Assembly (NCBI GenBank): GCA_902472305.1
Contig: CABRNK010000034.1
Coordinates: forward strand, 1-13,693
Reading direction: 5' to 3'
DNA: 13,693 bases
Origin: Hominenteromicrobium sp900549945
GTDB lineage: Bacteria; Bacillota; Clostridia; Oscillospirales; Acutalibacteraceae
Part shown: one piece after another, positions 6,384 through 12,441 of the stretch
Numbering within the stretch: the stretch's first letter is position 1
How the letters are laid out: each line of letters starts with the position of its first letter
Position numbers and translations under genes: made by a program
Notes under the pieces: model-generated
What the model saw: only the letters and a program-made list of their open reading frames with translations
Told to the model about the DNA's origin: nothing
Databases searched by the model: none

Positions 6384-7443
6384 GGCACTGACCTTTGAGG
6401 CGATTCTCGAGCGTATGCTCGGCCGCGTGGACGACAGCTTTGACAAGCGCGAGGGCTCCGTCATTTACGACGCGCTTGCCCCCGCCGCGGTCGAGCTGCA
6501 GAGCGTCTACTTCGAGCTCGACCGCATTTTGCAGGAATCGTTTGCGGACACGCAAAGCCGCGACTACCTGCTGCGCCGCGCGGCGGAGCGCGGCCTTTCC
6601 GCAAAGCCCGCGTCCTGCGCCGTGCGCCGCGGCGAATTCAGCGGCGACGTCCCGCCCGGCACGCGTTTTTCGCTCGGCGCGCTCAACTACGTTTCGGGCG
6701 AGAAAATCGCGGACGGCGCGTACAAAATGACCTGCGAAACGCCGGGCGAGGCCGGCAACACCGACCGCGGCACGCTGCTGCCGATCGACTATGTGGACGG
6801 CCTAACACGCGCCGAGCTGACCGACGTCCTCGTGCCCGGCGCGGACGCCGAGGACACCGAGGCCTTCCGCCGCCGCTACTTCGAATCGCTCGAGGCACAG
6901 GCGTTCGGCGGCAACGTAGCCGATTACCGCGAGACGGTCGGCGCGATGGAGGGCGTGGGCGGCGTAAAGGTGCTGCCGGTCTGGAACGGCCCGGGCACCG
7001 TGAAGGTGATCTTCACGGATGCGGCGTTCGGCGCGCCGGACGCCTCCGCTGTAGCGGCGGTGCAGGACGCGCTCGACCCGCCCGCGCGGCCGGGCGCCGG
7101 CGTGGGCCTCGCGCCGATTGGCCATGTGGTGACCGTAACGGGCGCGAAGGCAAGGCCCGTAGCCGTCTCGACGGCGCTGACCCTCTCGGGCGACTGGTCG
7201 CTCGCCGACGTGCTGCCCCGCGCCGAGGATGCGCTCGACGCGTATTTTTCCGGCCTTGCAGCCGCGTGGAGCGGCAGCCAGACGCTCACCGTGCGCGTGA
7301 GCCAGATCGAATCGCGGCTTTTGGACCTCGACGGCGTGCTGGACGCGGCGGACACAAAATTGAACGGCGCGGCGGGCAACCTGACGCTCGCCGACGACGA
7401 AATTCCGGTGAGGGGGGAGCTCCATGCGACGCAGACTTCTTGA
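6376..7443 (+). CDS. xkdT: Baseplate J-like wedge protein (XkdT-like)
   Basis: A 355-residue protein of the Baseplate_J family (gpJ of P2, gp6 of T4 type). The N terminus has KREGSVIYDALAPAAVEL (24-41), followed by a region with GEAGN (124-128), then ADAEDTEAFRRRYF (155-168) and FGGNVADYRETV (177-188), all typical of the family. It dimerises to build the baseplate wedge ring that opens during contraction. GGAGG at 6362-6366 is nine bases upstream of the ATG. The gene overlaps both neighbours (eight bases before, 20 after), consistent with translational coupling. Confidence 0.93.
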   Translation: MYEALTFEAILERMLGRVDDSFDKREGSVIYDALAPAAVELQSVYFELDRILQESFADTQSRDYLLRRAAERGLSAKPASCAVRRGEFSGDVPPGTRFSLGALNYVSGEKIADGAYKMTCETPGEAGNTDRGTLLPIDYVDGLTRAELTDVLVPGADAEDTEAFRRRYFESLEAQAFGGNVADYRETVGAMEGVGGVKVLPVWNGPGTVKVIFTDAAFGAPDASAVAAVQDALDPPARPGAGVGLAPIGHVVTVTGAKARPVAVSTALTLSGDWSLADVLPRAEDALDAYFSGLAAAWSGSQTLTVRVSQIESRLLDLDGVLDAADTKLNGAAGNLTLADDEIPVRGELHATQTS

Positions 7444-7966
7444 CCGGCTGCCGCCGGTTTTACAGCCGATTTTGGAGCTGCGGCAGATCGCCGACACGGC
7501 CGAGCAGCCGGAGTTCGACGCGCTCTGGCAGGCGCTCGAAACGCTCCTTTCAAACCAGTTTGTCGAAACGGCGGACGAAAGCGGCATCGCGCGCTTTGAG
7601 CGCGTGCTCGGCATCACCCCGCGCGCGGCGGCCGATCTTTCGGACCGCCGCTTTGCCGTCGCCGCGCAGTTCATGGAGCGCCGCCCAACGACGCTGCGCT
7701 TTCTCGAGCGGCAGCTCGAAGCGCTCTGCGGCGCGGACGGCTACACCCTTTCGCTCGACCCCGCGGCCCGCACGCTGGCGGTGCGGCTCGCGCTCTCCAA
7801 AAAGGAGCAGTACCGCGCGGTCGAAAAGCTGATCGCGCAGATAAAGCCCGCGAACATCGCAAGCGAGCTCGACCTGCTCTACAACCGGCACAGCCAGTTT
7901 TTCGGGCGCACCTTCGGCGAGATGGCCGCCCAGACACACCATGCACTGAGGAGTGAGGTACAATGA
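7424..7966 (+). CDS. xkdU: YmfQ/DUF2313-like baseplate wedge protein (XkdU-like)
   Basis: A 180-residue protein resembling the YmfQ/Mu gp48 family (DUF2313), the usual partner encoded directly after baseplate J. It opens with LLDRLPPVLQPILELRQI, has a helical middle (ALWQALETLLSNQFVETAD, then ARFERVLGI) and ends with a short beta/alpha part (LDLLYNRHSQF). Members of this family form the outer part of the baseplate wedge and link it to the fibre network. AGGGGGGAG just before the ATG is the Shine-Dalgarno site. Its stop overlaps the next start as ATGA. Confidence 0.88.
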   Translation: MRRRLLDRLPPVLQPILELRQIADTAEQPEFDALWQALETLLSNQFVETADESGIARFERVLGITPRAAADLSDRRFAVAAQFMERRPTTLRFLERQLEALCGADGYTLSLDPAARTLAVRLALSKKEQYRAVEKLIAQIKPANIASELDLLYNRHSQFFGRTFGEMAAQTHHALRSEVQ

Positions 7967-8379
7967 AATTAACGAAAAATTACGGCCTGAAAAAGCCGGA
8001 CGGCGAGGATTTCTACAACGTGCAGGATTTCAACGACAACGCCGACGCGATCGACGCGGCGCTTGCCGCAAAGCCCGATTTGCCCGCGGCGGCGGAGCCG
8101 GGCCACTTCGCCGCCTTTTCGGCGGGCGGCATCGCGGACAGCGGCAAAGCGGCGGCGGACTTCCTGCCTGCCGGCACGACGCCCGCGGACATCGGCGCGG
8201 CGACGGCGCAGGCGCATTCCACGCTCTCCGCCGCGCAGAACGCACACGCAAACGACGCCGCAAAGCACTTTTCCGCCGCAGAGAAAGCGAAGCTGCAAAA
8301 GGCCTACACGACCGACGACATTGTCGTGAGCAGCGCGCAGCCGGCCGCCGCCGAGGGCCGGATCTGGATCCGGATTTGA
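7963..8379 (+). CDS. Short tail fibre / fibre-adaptor protein
   Basis: A 138-residue protein with the N-terminal pattern common in Firmicutes phage tail proteins: MKLTKNYGLKKPDGEDFYNV, followed by QDFNDNADAIDAAL. That segment usually docks fibres to the baseplate. The middle is Ala/Gly-rich with GTTPADIGAATAQAH, similar to phage fibre repeats, and then HANDAAKHFSAAEKAKL. The C terminus is short (GRIWIRI), so it may be a truncated fibre or an adaptor for the larger proteins downstream. ATGA overlap with the preceding gene suggests coupled translation, and GAGTGAGG just upstream is the Shine-Dalgarno site. Confidence 0.78.
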   Translation: MKLTKNYGLKKPDGEDFYNVQDFNDNADAIDAALAAKPDLPAAAEPGHFAAFSAGGIADSGKAAADFLPAGTTPADIGAATAQAHSTLSAAQNAHANDAAKHFSAAEKAKLQKAYTTDDIVVSSAQPAAAEGRIWIRI

Positions 8380-8390
8380 GGTGAACGGCT

Positions 8391-9956
8391 ATGGCAACGA
8401 GAAGCTGTACGTATAACGGCATGGCCAATTTCAACGGCGGCTGGTCGCCCTCGAGCGGCTACAGCAAAACGCTCGACGGCTACATCGGCGACGGCGGCGG
8501 CTACGGCGTCGCGCTGAAATTCGCGGTCCCCTCCGCCCCGGGCGCGGCCGCCGGGCGAAGCCTGACCATCGCGCTTGACCTGATGACGCTCGGCTACACG
8601 AGCCTCACACTCGAATACTGGGTGACGACCGCAGGCCGCCCCGACGGCCCGAATTACGGCGGCGGCCCGCCGGCCGTTCAGGGCACGCAGATTCTGCACG
8701 GCACGTCGGCCGTGAGCGGGCTCAACACGGCAAACTGGTCGCGCAAGACCTTTAAAACCGGCGCGACCGCCGCGCTGCCCGCGGGCGGCGGCACGTATTA
8801 CCTGTGGCTGCGCTGCAACCACAACGGCGTCGTGCGCACCTCGACGCCGGCCTTCACGCTGAACTACACGGCGCAGACGCCCTGCGGCGCGCCGACGGTC
8901 TTTTCGGCATCGCCGAGCCCGTTCGAGGGCAGCGTGACGCTCTCGTGGAGCGGAGCCGCCGCCGGCACGGGCAACGCGATCACCGGCTACGAGCTGCAAT
9001 ACGCGACGAGCACGAACAACAGCGTGTGGAGCGGCTGGTCGGCGTTCAAGACCGTGTCCGCCGCCTCCGGCAGCGCGAGTGCGGCGGACACGCCGGGCAT
9101 CGCGCGCGGCGCCTACGAGAAGTGGCGCGTGCGCACGTGCGGCGCGGCAGGCAGCGGCTATTACTCGGGCTGGATGGAATCGAACAGCGTGCGGAAAAAC
9201 AGCGCGCCGGCCGCTCCCGCGGCGTTCTCGGCCTCTCCCGCGCTGATCGCCTCGGGCGGCAGCGTGACGCTCTCGTGGAGCGGAGCCTCCGACGCGGACG
9301 GCAACATCGCCCACTACGAGCTGCAAAAGACCGCGAACGGCGGCGCGTCGTGGTCGGCGGCCGGCACGGCCTCCGGCAGCAGCACCGCTGTGAAGCTGGC
9401 GGAGGGCGCGGGCGCGGCGGTGCAGTTCCGCATCCGAACGGTCGATGCGTTCGGCATCGCGAGCGGCTGGAAAACAAGCGGCACGGTGACGGTTAATTCC
9501 GCGCCATCGGCCCCGACGCAGGTTTCGGCCTCCGCCGCCGTGTTCGGCGCGGGCGACCGCATCGCCTTCTCGTGGAGCGGCATGGCCGACCCGGACGGCA
9601 ACATCACGCACTACATCTTGCAGGCGCGCAAAACCGCGGGCGGCACGTGGGGCGCGTGGCAAACGCTCGAGAGCGCGCTCAAAACGGCGGACACCGCCCT
9701 CACCGCCGCGGAGGGCACGGCCTTTACGCCGGCAAACCACGAGAAGGTGCAGGTGCGCGTCTGCTGTGTGGACGCCTTCGGCCTCACGAGCGGCTACACG
9801 GCCGGCCCCGAGCTGCTGCGCGACGACCCGACCGGCATCAAGGTCTATGCGGGCGGCGCGTGGAAAAAGGGGTATGTCCATGTGTGCCGCGGCGGAAAAT
9901 ACGTGGAATGCACGCTGTATGCCTGCCGCGGCGGCGTGTTTGTAAGGGGGGAATGA
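8391..9956 (+). CDS. Tail/baseplate-appended protein with three fibronectin type III domains
   Basis: A 521-residue protein. Residues 1-160 form a beta-rich, Gly-rich N-terminal domain I cannot assign (ends TPAFTLNYT). Three FN3-like domains follow at about 165-270, 272-370 and 372-474, each with the core SVTLSWSG or IAFSWSG, a tyrosine strand (GYELQYA, HYELQKT, HYILQAR) and a closing strand (EKWRVRTC, VQFRIRTV, VQVRVCCV). The C-terminal 40 residues repeat a Gly-Gly/aromatic pattern (VYAGGAWKKGYVHVCRGGKY) often seen at the ends of Firmicutes tail proteins. FN3 domains on phage tails are thought to bind cell-surface glycans weakly or act as spacers. The Shine-Dalgarno site is GAGGTGA at 8378-8384. 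An alternative role is a neck or tail decoration protein, but its place among fibre genes favours host contact. Confidence 0.82.
   Translation: MATRSCTYNGMANFNGGWSPSSGYSKTLDGYIGDGGGYGVALKFAVPSAPGAAAGRSLTIALDLMTLGYTSLTLEYWVTTAGRPDGPNYGGGPPAVQGTQILHGTSAVSGLNTANWSRKTFKTGATAALPAGGGTYYLWLRCNHNGVVRTSTPAFTLNYTAQTPCGAPTVFSASPSPFEGSVTLSWSGAAAGTGNAITGYELQYATSTNNSVWSGWSAFKTVSAASGSASAADTPGIARGAYEKWRVRTCGAAGSGYYSGWMESNSVRKNSAPAAPAAFSASPALIASGGSVTLSWSGASDADGNIAHYELQKTANGGASWSAAGTASGSSTAVKLAEGAGAAVQFRIRTVDAFGIASGWKTSGTVTVNSAPSAPTQVSASAAVFGAGDRIAFSWSGMADPDGNITHYILQARKTAGGTWGAWQTLESALKTADTALTAAEGTAFTPANHEKVQVRVCCVDAFGLTSGYTAGPELLRDDPTGIKVYAGGAWKKGYVHVCRGGKYVECTLYACRGGVFVRGE
8928..8957 (+). repeat. 30-base exact direct repeat in FN3 domains, copy 1
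   Basis: This segment encodes GSVTLSWSGA in the first FN3 domain and is identical to 9258-9287 in the second, exactly 330 bases downstream. It suggests that the FN3 domains arose, or are kept alike, by tandem duplication or gene conversion. Confidence 0.9.
9258..9287 (+). repeat. 30-base exact direct repeat in FN3 domains, copy 2
   Basis: Identical to 8928-8957. The third FN3 domain carries a diverged version near 9571-9581 (TCTCGTGGAGC is shared). Confidence 0.9.
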
Positions 9957-9959
9957 CGG

Positions 9960-11261
9960 ATGGCGAATCTCGTGGAGCTTGTAAAGCAGGCCGCGCTTGA
10001 GGCGGTCGCCGCGGCGCACCCCGCGCAGGCGGTATTCGGCAAGGTCACGGACACCGAGCCGCTCGCGGTGCGCATCCACCAGAAGCTGCGGCTCACGGCG
10101 GAGTTCCTCGCGCTGAGCGAGACCGTGCGGACGAAGCTCGCCGCCAAAAGCCTGCGCCCGGGCGACACGCTGCTGCTTTTGCAGCAGCAGGGCGGGCAGC
10201 GGTTCCTCGCGCTCGACGTGCTGCCGGGCGCGGACTGGACGCCGCCCGCCGCCGCGCCCGTCACTTGGGCGGACATCGCCGGAAAGCCCGCGGCCTTCCC
10301 CCCTGCCCCGCACGCGCACACCGCGGCGGATGTGGGAGCCGCACCGGCGGCGCACACGCACACACCGGCGGAGATCGGCGCCGCACCAAAAGCGCACGCA
10401 CATACGGCGGCCGAAATCGGAGCCGCACCCGCATCGCACACGCACACCGCCGCGGAAACCGGAGCCGCACCGGCCGCGCACACGCATGCCGCATCCGATA
10501 TTGCCGCCGGTATGCTTCCGCTCGCACGCGGCGGTACGGGCGCGGCAAGCGCCGCCGCGGCGCGCACGAATCTCGGCATCACTTACAGCAATCTCGGCAC
10601 CGTGCCTGTTGCAAACGGCGGTACGGGGGCGGCCTCTGCATCCGGTGCTAGGTCTGGTTTGGGAGTGCCCGCAGAAATAGACATCGGAGATGGTTCTTCT
10701 GGATTTCCATTCAATTGGGGCACAGTTATCTCCCGCGGAGGTTTAGGAAATACAATAGGCCAAGCCACCTCCGACAACTACTATTGGGGAGTTGATTCCA
10801 ATGCTACTCTTTGGGGAGGAAAGCAGACAAATCGTGCTACAAGCGTTACGTGGAAAAAAGCGCTGATGCTCGATGCCGGGGCTCCGGCTTTGGGTGTTTC
10901 GCAGGGCGGCACGGGGGCAACAAGCGCCAGCGGGGCGCTTTCAAATCTCGGCGCGGCACCGTTAGCCAATCTCAAGCGCGTAGACCTCTGGCAGGGCACC
11001 TGCAACAAGGGCGGTTCCGTCACCGTTACGAATGCCTTTCGATATTCCGTGCTTTGGCTGTGCGTGACGCCCGGCTCCGGCGAAACGGAAATAATCGCGT
11101 GCGAATATAACAATCGTGTAGCTGTACGGCAGATCTGCAGCAATAACGCATGGATCGGGATAACCTCCAGTATCTCCGGCAACAACAAAACATTTACGGT
11201 CTCTGGAGGTAATGACGGCTGCAAACTGACTAAAATCGTTGGCGCCGTTCAGTTCCAGTAA
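9960..11261 (+). CDS. DUF2577 (XkdR-like) domain fused to a tail fibre
   Basis: A 433-residue fusion. Residues 1-88 resemble DUF2577/XkdR: LVELVKQAALEAVAAAHPA, FGKVTDTEPLAVRIHQKLRL, then GDTLLLLQQQGGQRFLALDV. A Pro/Ala linker with TWADIAGKPAAFP follows. Residues 115-184 are five 14-residue units with HxH pairs. Fibre-type GGTGA repeats start at residues 191, 220 and 316. A roughly 80-residue module (about 237-315) sits between repeats two and three. A C-terminal domain (about 333-433) with GTCNKGGSVTVTNAF and WIGITSSISGNNKTFTVSG is the likely receptor-binding tip. G+C drops from 50/60 (10201-10260) to 27/60 (10741-10800), which suggests exchanged distal modules. The Shine-Dalgarno site is AGGGGGG, eight bases upstream. 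DUF2577 proteins are usually separate baseplate proteins, so the fusion would anchor this fibre directly in the baseplate. Confidence 0.85.
   Translation: MANLVELVKQAALEAVAAAHPAQAVFGKVTDTEPLAVRIHQKLRLTAEFLALSETVRTKLAAKSLRPGDTLLLLQQQGGQRFLALDVLPGADWTPPAAAPVTWADIAGKPAAFPPAPHAHTAADVGAAPAAHTHTPAEIGAAPKAHAHTAAEIGAAPASHTHTAAETGAAPAAHTHAASDIAAGMLPLARGGTGAASAAAARTNLGITYSNLGTVPVANGGTGAASASGARSGLGVPAEIDIGDGSSGFPFNWGTVISRGGLGNTIGQATSDNYYWGVDSNATLWGGKQTNRATSVTWKKALMLDAGAPALGVSQGGTGATSASGALSNLGAAPLANLKRVDLWQGTCNKGGSVTVTNAFRYSVLWLCVTPGSGETEIIACEYNNRVAVRQICSNNAWIGITSSISGNNKTFTVSGGNDGCKLTKIVGAVQFQ
10302..10511 (+). repeat. Five tandem 42-bp units encoding 14-residue HxH fibre repeats
   Basis: Units follow the pattern P-A-x-H-x-H-T-A-A-E-I-G-A-A without gaps: residues 115-128, 129-142, 143-156, 157-170 and 171-184, the last diverged (SDIAAG). 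Histidine pairs fall at 118/120, 132/134, 146/148, 160/162 and 174/176, exactly 14 apart. HxH motifs in trimeric phage fibres (T4 gp37 tip) bind iron; metal binding here is inferred. Confidence 0.93.
10530..10580 (+). repeat. GGTGA tail-fibre repeat, copy 1
   Basis: Encodes GGTGAASAAAARTNLGI (residues 191-207), the common phage fibre repeat of the form GGTGA...R.NLG. Further copies start at 10617 and 10905. Confidence 0.85.
10617..10667 (+). repeat. GGTGA tail-fibre repeat, copy 2
   Basis: Encodes GGTGAASASGARSGLGV (residues 220-236). Base composition begins to fall directly after this copy. Confidence 0.85.
10905..10955 (+). repeat. GGTGA tail-fibre repeat, copy 3
   Basis: Encodes GGTGATSASGALSNLGA (residues 316-332). 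It closes the AT-richer module that starts after copy 2 and precedes the C-terminal tip. Confidence 0.85.
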
Positions 11262-11290
11262 AACACGCAATTCACGGAGAAAGGTTGTTG

Positions 11291-11938
11291 ATGATGAAAC
11301 TGAATGCAACATTTGATCAAGATGGCTACCTTTACAACTTTGCCATCATCGGCACGGTGGACGGCGGTACAGACGTCGAAACGCCGGAGGGCGTTTCCGA
11401 AGATGAGCTGATGGAAAACTACGCGGCCTACCGGCTCGAAAACGGCGCGCTCGTGCTCGACGAGGCTAAACTCGCCGCCATGCAGGCGGCCGCGGAGCAG
11501 GCGGCGCTCACGGCGCGGTACATCCCGTCGGAGGCGCAGTCCGCGGCGGCGGTCGGGCGGTTGGTGCTCGCGCAGATGGCCGGGCTGGACGACGACGCGC
11601 GCATCCGCGTTTCGGGGCTGTACGAGCCTTGGGCGGCCGGGCAGTTTGAGGTCGGCGACATCCGCAATTCCGGCGGGCAGACGTGGGAATGCTTCCAAGC
11701 GCACGACTGCGCGGTGTATCCGGACATCAAGCCCGGCGGCGCGGCGTGGTTCACGTTCTGGCGGCCCCTGCACGGGAAGTCGCCGGAAACCGCCCGTCCG
11801 TTCGTGCCGGTGCAGGGCGCGCACGACATGTACAAAATCGGGGAATACGCGGTGTTTGAAGATGCGCTTTACAGGTGCGCGCAGGACACGGCCTACAGCC
11901 CGGCGGACTACGCTCCGGCGTGGGAAAAACTAAACTGA
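11291..11938 (+). CDS. Fibre-associated protein with two CBM5/12-like carbohydrate-binding modules
   Basis: A 215-residue protein, function not certain. The N terminus (MMKLNATFDQDGYLYNFAII) and the Ala-rich helix at about 58-90 resemble proteins encoded next to fibres in Clostridia phages. Residues of about 111-160 (YEPWAAGQFEVGDIRNSGGQ, then TWECFQAH) and 170-214 (YKIGEYAVFEDALYRCAQDT, then YAPAWEKL) both follow the chitin-binding type 3 (CBM5/12) pattern: aromatic, G-x-x-V, a second aromatic/Cys strand and a final Trp. They probably bind cell-surface polysaccharide. ATG 11291 is chosen because GGAGAAAGG ends six bases upstream; TTG at 11285 or ATG 11294 are alternatives. A tail-fibre assembly role is possible, given the location between fibre and holin. 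Confidence 0.75.
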   Translation: MMKLNATFDQDGYLYNFAIIGTVDGGTDVETPEGVSEDELMENYAAYRLENGALVLDEAKLAAMQAAAEQAALTARYIPSEAQSAAAVGRLVLAQMAGLDDDARIRVSGLYEPWAAGQFEVGDIRNSGGQTWECFQAHDCAVYPDIKPGGAAWFTFWRPLHGKSPETARPFVPVQGAHDMYKIGEYAVFEDALYRCAQDTAYSPADYAPAWEKLN

Positions 11939-11952
11939 AAACGGAGGAATTT

Positions 11953-12405
11953 ATGAGAGAGAACCTTTTGAAAAGCGGCATTGCGGCGGCAGGCGCAGCA
12001 CTCGCCTCGTATTTCGGCGCGCTGGCCGCGCCGCTGCTCGTTTTGCTGTGCATCATGGTCGTCGATTATGTCACCGGCATGGCGAAGGCCTACATGGCGT
12101 CGCAGCTCAGCTCGCGGATCGGCCTGCGGGGCATCCTCAAGAAGCTGTGCTATATGGCGATGGTCGCGGTCGGCGCGGCGCTCGACTACCTCCTGACCGG
12201 CGCGCTCGCGCAGGCGGGCATCGACCTGCATGTCGAGATGTTCTGCGGCATGCTCGTTGCGGTTTGGCTGATTATAAACGAGCTGATCTCGATCCTTGAG
12301 AACCTCGCCGAGATCGGCGTGCCCGGCATGCCCGTCCTGACAAAGCTGATCGACCGGCTCCGGAGCACGCTCGAGAGTGGGAACAAAGTCGGAAAAAAGG
12401 AATAA
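11953..12405 (+). CDS. Holin (phage_holin_4 / TcdE-like family)
   Basis: A 150-residue membrane protein with hydrophobic segments at about residues 10-41, 64-86 and 95-116, and a charged C terminus ending GKKE. The sequence VLLCIMVVDYVTGMAKAYM and the GLRGILKKLCYMAMVAVGAAL segment are characteristic of the phage_holin_4 family (toxin secretion/phage lysis holins). It forms lesions in the cytoplasmic membrane that release or activate the endolysin encoded next. The start is set by GGAGG at 11943-11947, five bases before ATG; an upstream in-frame extension overlaps the previous gene and is rejected. The gap to the endolysin is 36 bases. Confidence 0.93.
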   Translation: MRENLLKSGIAAAGAALASYFGALAAPLLVLLCIMVVDYVTGMAKAYMASQLSSRIGLRGILKKLCYMAMVAVGAALDYLLTGALAQAGIDLHVEMFCGMLVAVWLIINELISILENLAEIGVPGMPVLTKLIDRLRSTLESGNKVGKKE

Positions 12406-12441
12406 TATGGAGGGAGCACGTAATGAAAGGGGGGATCAATT

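Noticed and set aside
8304..10487. 727-codon open frame on the minus strand
   Set aside because: It lies opposite two well-supported plus-strand tail genes. The predicted protein is Arg/Ala/Gly-rich and low in complexity with no domain pattern, as expected where GC-rich codons leave the antisense frame without stops.
10302..10511. Possible CRISPR-like array because of regular spacing
   Set aside because: The units are contiguous 42-bp coding repeats within the fibre frame, with no unique spacers between identical repeats and no palindromic repeat.
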